The notes under the pieces were generated by a model that was not told the origin of the DNA, did not search any database, and saw only the letters and a list, made by a program, of their open reading frames with translations. DNA of 61,093 nt from UBA817 sp049889215. GTDB taxonomy: Bacteria; Margulisbacteria; Marinamargulisbacteria; UBA817. Position numbers and translations under genes: made by a program. The stretch spans positions 1 to 61,093 of the forward strand of contig JBMHDV010000034.1 of NCBI GenBank assembly GCA_049889215.1. Reading direction: 5' to 3'. Shown here in pieces: positions 51,528-58,777 of the stretch (position 1 is the first letter of the stretch; the number at the start of each line of letters is the position of its first letter).

Positions 51528-52333
51528 TTACAAAGCGTATAATACCGTGCCTTGACGTAGATAAAGGACGTGTAGTGAAAGGGACAAATTTTGTTAACAT
51601 TCGAGATGCAGGAGATCCAGTTGAACTAGCAAAAAAGTATGCCAATGATGGTGCGGATGAGCTTGTATTTTTAGATATCACAGCATCCTCTGATAAACGA
51701 ATGATCTTAAAGGATTTAATTCAGAAGGTAGCAAAAGAGATTTTCATTCCCTTTACGGTTGGTGGCGGAATTAATTCAATTGGTATGATTCAAGACTTAC
51801 TCAACCTTGGTGCTGATAAAGTGTCTTTAAATACAGCCGCGCTTCATAATCCCTTATTTATAAAAGAGGCAGCCGACCATTTTGGCTCGCAATGTATTGT
51901 TATTGCAGTTGATATAAAACGCATTGGCAGTACCCCTGCCAAGCTTTTTTCTAATGATAATATTTACACCGGGCTTGCTAGTCATTCAACAACAACTTGT
52001 GAAGTGTACTCTCATGGTGGGCGTCATAATTTAGGTTTAGATGCTTTAAAATGGATTAAATTCTGTGAGGGCCTTGGGGCTGGAGAAATTCTACTGACTT
52101 CCATGGATAGGGATGGAACAAAAGATGGTTATGACACAGATATGCTTCAAAACGTTAAAGAATTGGTAAATATACCAGTGATTGCTTCTGGTGGTGCTGG
52201 AACTATACAACATATCAAACATGCCCTTGATATTGGCGACGCTGCATTGTTGGCATCTTTACTTCATTATGGAGAACTGACAATTCAAGAAATTAAACAG
52301 ACCTTATATAATCAAGGAATCAATGTACGCTAA
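51524..52333 (+). CDS. hisF: Imidazole glycerol phosphate synthase cyclase subunit HisF
   Basis: 269 residues. The cyclase half of IGP synthase, forming the histidine imidazole ring with ammonia from HisH. IIPCLDVDKGRVVKG at the N-terminus carries the catalytic aspartate, FTVGGGI and TSMDRDGTKDGYD the second one, and IASGGAG the phosphate site. It is separated from hisA by 37 kb and no hisH is visible here. The stop overlaps the convergent TIGR03545 gene by 4 nt (CTAA). Confidence 0.96.
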   Translation: MITKRIIPCLDVDKGRVVKGTNFVNIRDAGDPVELAKKYANDGADELVFLDITASSDKRMILKDLIQKVAKEIFIPFTVGGGINSIGMIQDLLNLGADKVSLNTAALHNPLFIKEAADHFGSQCIVIAVDIKRIGSTPAKLFSNDNIYTGLASHSTTTCEVYSHGGRHNLGLDALKWIKFCEGLGAGEILLTSMDRDGTKDGYDTDMLQNVKELVNIPVIASGGAGTIQHIKHALDIGDAALLASLLHYGELTIQEIKQTLYNQGINVR

Positions 52334-54066
52334 TTAATTTTAATTTTTTTAATCTGATTCTCAACACTGGATTTAACACTGTTCTCTATGTATACTTTTT
52401 TCTGTTTTAACGAACGATCCAAAGATTCCAATTTATCTTTGAGTTCATTTACTTGAAATTTTAATGCGACTTCAGTTTGAGAAAAGGAATCATTTAATTG
52501 ACTTCGTTTTGCATCTAATTTCTTTGATTGTTGTGCTTTTAATTCAGTAGCTTTTCTATCTCTTTTATTTTTAAACTGTTGGATCTTCTTGTCGAGTATT
52601 TGGCTCTTTATATCACCAACAAGAGTGTCAAGGTTGGTATTAATCACCGTATTTGGATTATCTAATGGTCCATTCATAGCTATGAAAAATTTAATCGTTT
52701 TATTATTTAAATAAGGAATAACACTTCCAATTGGATGAGAATTTGGTTGTTTGTTAATCACCCTAAAATTAGGTGATTTAAGATAAAATGAGCCTCTCAT
52801 ATCTAACTGGTCCGTAATATTAGCCGATGCAAATAACTCAGTCGTTGATAATTCAACCATATTAACTTGAAGCTTATCGTTCTCAAAAATACGATACGTT
52901 GGAATTCGTATTTCGTTTAAGTTTAATTTGATTGAACTGGCACCATCTTGAATAGTGTTATATTCAATTGATAGATTTTTATAGTTTGGCTTATTTTTCT
53001 GTGTAAATAAGATCGACATACGCGAAGCTGGATGTTTAACAAACGTAATATTTCTAGCCATTAAGTAATCGTCTGAATTTGGGTTATTAATATCAATATT
53101 TTTAATTAATATGTTTGGATTATTTTGATCATTAAAATGATAAGTGGTTCCGGTCACCGTAGAAGCTGGGTAATTTATCACCGGACTCTTTTTGAATGAA
53201 TTCATGAAAGATGAAAACAATCTAATGGCAACGTCCACATTTTTTGAACTTATATTATTATCTCCAGAATTGATATTAAATGAAAATGAGTCATCAATTT
53301 TTTGATTAATGGTCGCATTTAATTCATTTATTTTTAGTAATGATTGGTCATATATGATTTTCAGTGTGCTTGTATTAATATCTAATTCATTAATTTTCTT
53401 ATCAATTTTTGGCAATTTTTCTTGAAGGGAAACAATGTCATTAATGCTTGTTACCTTTTCTGGATTAATTTGATTAATTTCATACAAAATATCATTAGAT
53501 AGAGAGAGTCCTTGTTCTTTTCTAGTTAAAAACACCTGGCCGGATTGAGATATTACATCATCAATTTCATTATACTCTTTATCAAAAGATAAAGATGATG
53601 CAACCGTTGTTGAAATGTCGCCCAATGCCAAAGATGAGGTTTGTTTTTCTATTAATGCGGCCATAAAATCAAACCGTTTAAAGCGAGCTTTGACAGATTT
53701 TTTATTTGCGAAAGATGGTAATTTTTTGGGTGGATTTGATGCATCAAAAAAAACTGTGTTTTGAGAAAATATTTTAGAAATAATCAAACGCTTTTTTAAC
53801 AATTCGTTTACATCCATTGAAATAGTCAAGTTATCGCTTATTAATAGATGATTATCTTCAACTGGGTTAGGAAGTTTTAATCCAATTAATTCAAGTGTTA
53901 AATCGGGAAGATAATAAATATTCAAGTCATTAAGTTCAGTTTTTTTATTTGTAATTTTTTCGGCTGTTGAGACAATCATTTTATGAATGATGTACTCATC
54001 AAATAATACAAAAGACATGGATGTAATGAAAAACAGCAATGTTAATAGCTTAATGGTTTTTTTCAT
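52330..54066 (-). CDS. TIGR03545-like membrane-anchored protein
   Basis: 578 residues from the ATG at 54066, which heads the hydrophobic anchor LLTLLFFITSMSFVLF. The long remainder appears periplasmic, with AsmA-like beta segments (LPDLTLELIGLKLPNP near 50-65, DGASSIKLNLNEI) and a C-terminal coiled coil rich in K, Q and R (roughly 500-575). The pairing with a TIGR03546-type gene just upstream is diagnostic for this two-gene system of unknown function. It overlaps that gene by 4 nt. Confidence 0.7.
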   Translation of the reverse strand: MKKTIKLLTLLFFITSMSFVLFDEYIIHKMIVSTAEKITNKKTELNDLNIYYLPDLTLELIGLKLPNPVEDNHLLISDNLTISMDVNELLKKRLIISKIFSQNTVFFDASNPPKKLPSFANKKSVKARFKRFDFMAALIEKQTSSLALGDISTTVASSLSFDKEYNEIDDVISQSGQVFLTRKEQGLSLSNDILYEINQINPEKVTSINDIVSLQEKLPKIDKKINELDINTSTLKIIYDQSLLKINELNATINQKIDDSFSFNINSGDNNISSKNVDVAIRLFSSFMNSFKKSPVINYPASTVTGTTYHFNDQNNPNILIKNIDINNPNSDDYLMARNITFVKHPASRMSILFTQKNKPNYKNLSIEYNTIQDGASSIKLNLNEIRIPTYRIFENDKLQVNMVELSTTELFASANITDQLDMRGSFYLKSPNFRVINKQPNSHPIGSVIPYLNNKTIKFFIAMNGPLDNPNTVINTNLDTLVGDIKSQILDKKIQQFKNKRDRKATELKAQQSKKLDAKRSQLNDSFSQTEVALKFQVNELKDKLESLDRSLKQKKVYIENSVKSSVENQIKKIKIN

Positions 54067-54566
54067 TTGAATCGACCTAACCATGATGGAAATTTAAAAA
54101 TATGTCGTAATTTTGAACGCTCAATAATAGGCATTATTAATTTTCGATATTTGGTTAATGATACTTTATGTAAATAATAAACTGGAATAGCAATAATAAT
54201 TGAAAACAAGAGCCCACCCATCATTATTGAATTATTCCAATCAATTAAATTTATGAATGGGAGTTCGTAAATTGATTTATATACTGATTGGAATGACTGA
54301 ATTGTTAAAAACCAATTGCCTAAATGATCAAAAAACGGATAAAAGACATTTGAAAAAAGCTCAAATATTGGCGTGAAAAACAAAAATACGAAGAAGTTAC
54401 CATTAAATACAATTAATCCTATTATTCCAATAAAGTGAAGAATCGCATTAAAGGGCAATAAAGCAAAGATTAAAGCAAGTGTGGAACTGAATGCAATATT
54501 TGATATGGATTCATTTGAGTTTAAAAACTTGATCAGTTTTTTTATGATCACAAAAATCGTAAACAT
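54063..54566 (-). CDS. TIGR03546-like membrane protein (DUF2062-type)
   Basis: 167 residues with three or four membrane helices (about residues 19-50, 54-70, 110-130). FALLPFNAILHFIGIIGLIVFNGN resembles the DUF2062/TIGR03546 core. Members occur as a pair with TIGR03545, exactly as here. TATTAT lies 6 nt before the ATG on the coding strand. Role unknown; envelope lipid handling is a guess from the AsmA-like partner. Confidence 0.7.
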   Translation of the reverse strand: MFTIFVIIKKLIKFLNSNESISNIAFSSTLALIFALLPFNAILHFIGIIGLIVFNGNFFVFLFFTPIFELFSNVFYPFFDHLGNWFLTIQSFQSVYKSIYELPFINLIDWNNSIMMGGLLFSIIIAIPVYYLHKVSLTKYRKLIMPIIERSKLRHIFKFPSWLGRFK

Positions 54567-54607
54567 TTATATATAATATTGGTTTAAAAAATTGTTGTAA
54601 AGCAGAA

Positions 54608-55513
54608 CTAATCAACAAATCCGTATTTATAAATTCGAATATAGTGATATAAAATCTTTAAAATAGCCTTAGAGTCGTGAAGTCGGCATTTAATATGAAA
54701 ATTATTCACTTTATTTTTATCTAAAGATATTTTTAAGCGTTGAATTTGATTCGCAATTTGACTTGTTAACTCAAATACAGCTTCTCTTACAGAGAATGAT
54801 GTATATGCACCAACCTCACCCAAGCTCATTGCAGCAACTCGCCTGACTTCAAAGTCATCATCATATAAAACTAAATCTTTAAGCGATTGAATGGGTTTTT
54901 CCCAATACCCTTCTAACTGAGTTCGAATAGCACGAATTGCCTCAAGTTTTTCTTCTTTATCACCACGTTTTAATATATCCAATAATGGAAAAAATATTTT
55001 CTTTTTCTTTTTCCATGCTAGCCCAATCTCATATAATGCATGGATTGCTTCGATGGTTGTGTCATGATCATCAACCTCATGTGTAACCTTATTTATTTCA
55101 TCAATAATTTTATTGCATGTGCTTTCTCTCACATGCCCAATTTTTCCCATTTCTTGTAACGCAGGCTTACAAATTGCTGGCTCCATGTGATCATCAACGA
55201 TATGAATTAACGCATCAATAGTACACTCACTTAATGATGGAAATTTAGCACCAATCTTGCCGATCAAATGAATAATTTGTTCTGCTTTTTTAGTGTTTTT
55301 ATTATCTAAAATTTTATTTAGGTAATTATCAAACGTGCCATTATATTCTTCATGAGGTTCATTATCACAAATGGAGGTTACAAAAGATTTTAATTGATCA
55401 TTATCGTCTTTTGTTAATGTTTCCGTTAATTGATCAATTGCATTTAAGTAATAATCACTAATAAGTACACTGTTAAAATTTGAACTTGTTGTGGTCTTTT
55501 TCTTTTGTTCCAT
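54608..55513 (-). CDS. HEAT-repeat protein
   Basis: 301 residues, wholly helical, cytosolic. Several HEAT-type helix pairs occur between residues 85 and 250: CKPALQEMGKIGHVRES, AIEALYEIGLAW-like, EKLEAIRAIRTQLEGYW and FEVRRVAAMSLGEVGAYTSFSVREAVFEL. It is probably a protein-interaction scaffold. The start is at 55513 with a shared -10 box 10 nt upstream. No target is evident. Confidence 0.7.
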   Translation of the reverse strand: MEQKKKTTTSSNFNSVLISDYYLNAIDQLTETLTKDDNDQLKSFVTSICDNEPHEEYNGTFDNYLNKILDNKNTKKAEQIIHLIGKIGAKFPSLSECTIDALIHIVDDHMEPAICKPALQEMGKIGHVRESTCNKIIDEINKVTHEVDDHDTTIEAIHALYEIGLAWKKKKKIFFPLLDILKRGDKEEKLEAIRAIRTQLEGYWEKPIQSLKDLVLYDDDFEVRRVAAMSLGEVGAYTSFSVREAVFELTSQIANQIQRLKISLDKNKVNNFHIKCRLHDSKAILKILYHYIRIYKYGFVD

Positions 55514-55523
55514 ATTGCCCCCT

Positions 55524-55531
55524 GTTATAAT
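55524..55531. promoter_or_regulatory. Shared symmetric -10 box of the divergent HEAT and aroK-like genes
   Basis: GTTATAAT reads TATAAT on the plus strand (55526-55531), 13 nt before the ATG at 55545, and TATAAC on the minus strand (55529-55524), 10 nt before the ATG at 55513. The TTATAA core is palindromic. Confidence 0.55.
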
Positions 55532-55544
55532 GTACCCATATTTT

Positions 55545-56075
55545 ATGAAAACTAAACATCAAATTAATTTAAAAAAATCAGTTATATTTTTTGGTATGGC
55601 GGGAGTAGGAAAATCATCAATTGGATCAGATGTTTCAAAGCACCTAAATCTGTCTTTTTTTGATACAGACAAAATTATTGAAACCAAAAATGGGACACGC
55701 TTATCTGACCTTATTGAAAATTTGGGTATCGATAAATTTAAAGCATTGGAAGCCACAACCGTTATTGATTGTCTTGGTCAAAATACTGTTATATCACCAG
55801 GTGGAAGCTTTATTTATGCAGAAGACCAAATCAAACTTATTCGTCACCAAGCAATGTTTATTTATCTTTACGATGAAATGTCCAATATCTTAAATAGAAT
55901 ACCCAATCTTCATACTCGTGGCATTATTGGCCTTGAAAATAATTCGTTTGAAGACCTCTTTAATGATCGTCATCAGCGTTACACCAGTGTTTGTGATGTT
56001 CAATTTAATATTAATCATCATGGATTTAAAAAAACCACAGATCATATTATTGAATATTTAAAGTTACAAGCTTAA
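55545..56075 (+). CDS. aroK: Shikimate kinase-like protein
   Basis: 176 residues. NMP-kinase fold: Walker A GMAGVGKSSIG near residues 16-26, FDTDKIIE (shikimate-binding DxD) near 39-46, LEATTV, the ISPGGSF loop in place of LATGGG, and a lid region ending DRHQRYTSV. The changed GGG loop means shikimate may not be the substrate. I start at 55545; an earlier ATG at 55530 overlaps the -10 box. The stop overlaps miaB by 4 nt. Confidence 0.72.
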   Translation: MKTKHQINLKKSVIFFGMAGVGKSSIGSDVSKHLNLSFFDTDKIIETKNGTRLSDLIENLGIDKFKALEATTVIDCLGQNTVISPGGSFIYAEDQIKLIRHQAMFIYLYDEMSNILNRIPNLHTRGIIGLENNSFEDLFNDRHQRYTSVCDVQFNINHHGFKKTTDHIIEYLKLQA

Positions 56076-57370
56076 TTATCCGACTTAATGCCATGTGGGC
56101 TTGCTGATGTAATATTCAAGTTGATAATATCTCCCACGGAAACATTGTTTTGGTGACTATAAACCAGTACATTCGCATCATTTCGACCAACACCAAAACC
56201 ATTTTTATCAATTCGTTCAATCAAAACAGGTTGGGTTTGACCAATCCAACGGGAATTCTTTTCTAGAGAGTGTTTTTTTTGCAACGCAACGAGTTCAGTA
56301 ATTCTACGTGTCTTCTCGTCGGAACTAACATCGTCAGGAAATTTTAAAGCGGCGCGCGTGTTTGGTCGTTCAGAATATTTAAATGTATACCCATGATCAA
56401 ATTTAACCTGCTTACAAACATCGATTGTATCTAAAAATTCTTCATATGTTTCAGTAGGAAAGCCAACAATGATATCGGTTGAAAGTGCGACATCAGGAAT
56501 TGTTGTTTTAATTGTATCAATAAGATCTAAAAACTGTTGCTTTGTGTATGTACGATTCATTTTTTTTAATACTCGATCATTTCCAGCTTGAAGCGGGACA
56601 TGTATTTGCTTGCAAATATTATCTCTTTCAGCAATGAGCGATAATAAATCCGTTGGAAAATCTTTCGGGTGAGGTGAAGTAAAACGAATTCTTTCAATGT
56701 TTGTTTTTGAACTTACAGCATCAAGTAAATCCATAAAAGAATCATTTCCGAAACGGTATGAGTTTACATTCTGACCAAGCAAGGTGACTTGCTTAAAACC
56801 AGCATCAACCAATTGATTTACCTCATCAAGGATGGACTGAATGGATCGGCTTCGTTCACGACCTCTGGTATAAGGGACAACGCAAAATGTGCAAAAGTTA
56901 TTGCACCCTCTCATAATAGCGACCCATGCATTTGCACCCTCAGTACGAGATGGCGTAACAGATTCATAGGTTTCAAATTCAGATAAAGTAACATCAAATG
57001 GTTTTACCGACTGGTTCGCATCAATTGCGTCATTTAATAAATTAGGCAATGCTTTGTAACTATCTGGCCCTGCAATTAAATCTATTTTTAATCGTTTTTT
57101 CTCGAGTAATTCTGTTTTAAAGTTGGTTGCCATACATCCTAAAACACCGACCAACATGCCATCTTTTTCTTGTTTAATTTCATGAACTCGATTAAGCACT
57201 TTATTATTTGCATTCTCTCGAACCGAACAGGTATTGATTAATGTAATGTCGGCCTTTTTAAGCTCATTAACAATATTGAAACCACCATCCACTAATATGG
57301 ACTTAACTAGTTCAGAATCATACACGTTCATTTGGCAACCATAAGTTTCTATAAAAACATGATTGCTCAT
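56072..57370 (-). CDS. miaB: tRNA-2-methylthio-N6-isopentenyladenosine synthase MiaB
   Basis: 432 residues, a radical-SAM methylthiotransferase modifying A37 of tRNA. It has an N-terminal UPF0004 domain with cysteines in ETYGCQMN, INTCSVRE and GCMA, a radical-SAM motif GCNNFCTFCVVPYTRGRERSR near 155-175 (split here by position only), and a C-terminal TRAM domain. It overlaps mtaB by 4 nt, so both methylthiotransferases share a transcript. Confidence 0.95.
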   Translation of the reverse strand: MSNHVFIETYGCQMNVYDSELVKSILVDGGFNIVNELKKADITLINTCSVRENANNKVLNRVHEIKQEKDGMLVGVLGCMATNFKTELLEKKRLKIDLIAGPDSYKALPNLLNDAIDANQSVKPFDVTLSEFETYESVTPSRTEGANAWVAIMRGCNNFCTFCVVPYTRGRERSRSIQSILDEVNQLVDAGFKQVTLLGQNVNSYRFGNDSFMDLLDAVSSKTNIERIRFTSPHPKDFPTDLLSLIAERDNICKQIHVPLQAGNDRVLKKMNRTYTKQQFLDLIDTIKTTIPDVALSTDIIVGFPTETYEEFLDTIDVCKQVKFDHGYTFKYSERPNTRAALKFPDDVSSDEKTRRITELVALQKKHSLEKNSRWIGQTQPVLIERIDKNGFGVGRNDANVLVYSHQNNVSVGDIINLNITSASPHGIKSDN

Positions 57371-58647
57371 ACTAATTCACCTTCAATTCCTCGTTCTGTC
57401 ATGGCGTTAAGCTTAACACGAAGTGACTTATTTTTTAAATTGTCATCAGATTTTACAAACACTTTTATAAAGTGTTCAGTTGTTCCAACCCATTGATCTT
57501 GTTTTATTTGTTCGAACAGCACATGATGAACATCACCAATTTTTGATCGCATAAAATCTGCCCATTTTATTTTATGAAGCCCCCTTAAAGCCAGACTCCT
57601 TGCTTTAATTTCTGCTGGAGGGTTTTGATTCTCAAACTTTCTTGAATGTGCCATTGAACGTTCTGAATAGCTAAAAACATGAAAGTAATCAATTGGCGCT
57701 CTGGATAATGTTGCTTTCGTTGATTTAAAAAGAGCTGCTGTTTCTCCGGGAAAGCCAACAATTACATCGGTCCCTATACACATATCAGGTAATGTCTGAC
57801 GAACATCATTTATGTAATCTAAGTACTCATTTAAGCTATATTTGCGACGCATTAATTTTAATACTTCATCGGTTGCAGATTGAATTGGCAAATGTAAGTA
57901 GCGACAAAAATTTGAATACTTTTGCCATAATTGAATCAAGCGGTTATCAATGGTTGTTGGTTCAATGGATGAAATACGTATTCGTGTTCCTGGATTTAAT
58001 TGTAATAATGATTCTAGAAGATCATAAAAATTAAACGCCCCAAATTGATAGGTGCCTAAATTAATACCTGTTAACACAAGCTCTTTTACCCCTAAATTAA
58101 TTAATCCTTTTGCATCATCAATGATATTGTTGAAATCACGACTACGTGCAGGACCTCGCGCAAATGGAATAATACAGAACGAGCAGTAAAAATCGCATCC
58201 ATCTTGAATCTTTAAATTTACGCGCGTATGTTTTGGATCAAAGCTTGAATAATCTTGAAAAAATGATTTTTGTTCAAACTTAGGCGCATGCACGCCTGTA
58301 TTATTTTCTAAAATTATTCGAGCCGTTTGATCTTTTGTTTCATTTCCAATGACCCATTCAACGTTTTTTAAGTCCATCAAGTGATTCTTTTTAATTTGTG
58401 CTTGGCAGCCAATGAGTGCGATTCGAGGCGATGAACATTGTTCATTAATCTTTCGAACAAGCCGACGTGTATCTTTATCACCATTCTCTGTCACCGTACA
58501 AGTATTAATAACAACAATGTTAGGATCATCATCCAATCCAACGTCTGCAAACCCCTTGGCTTTAAATTCATTAATTAAGCCAGCTGTTTCGGAATGATTT
58601 AATCGACATCCTTGTGATAAAAAAGAAACCGTATTTTTTGTGTTCAT
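57367..58647 (-). CDS. mtaB: tRNA t6A37 methylthiotransferase MtaB-like
   Basis: 426 residues, a MiaB relative that would add methylthio to threonylcarbamoyl-A37. UPF0004 cysteines in SQGCRLNH, INTCTVTE and GCQA; radical-SAM motif DGCDFYCSFCIIPFARG near 149-165; TRAM-like end. The opening FLSQGCRLNHSET and the C-terminal layout fit MtaB. TATAAT lies 11 nt before the ATG on the minus strand, implying a leader of about 5 nt. It is first in the operon with miaB. Confidence 0.9.
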   Translation of the reverse strand: MNTKNTVSFLSQGCRLNHSETAGLINEFKAKGFADVGLDDDPNIVVINTCTVTENGDKDTRRLVRKINEQCSSPRIALIGCQAQIKKNHLMDLKNVEWVIGNETKDQTARIILENNTGVHAPKFEQKSFFQDYSSFDPKHTRVNLKIQDGCDFYCSFCIIPFARGPARSRDFNNIIDDAKGLINLGVKELVLTGINLGTYQFGAFNFYDLLESLLQLNPGTRIRISSIEPTTIDNRLIQLWQKYSNFCRYLHLPIQSATDEVLKLMRRKYSLNEYLDYINDVRQTLPDMCIGTDVIVGFPGETAALFKSTKATLSRAPIDYFHVFSYSERSMAHSRKFENQNPPAEIKARSLALRGLHKIKWADFMRSKIGDVHHVLFEQIKQDQWVGTTEHFIKVFVKSDDNLKNKSLRVKLNAMTERGIEGELV

Positions 58648-58777
58648 TTCAATACAAAATTATATCATTTGAAGCCATTTGTGACCATAAAAGTCCCTAA
58701 GCAAAATAACAAGAAAGAAAAATGTTTAAAGTAATAAAAAAAAGGGAACAACTTAATAACTCTCAGTAAAAGTTAAC

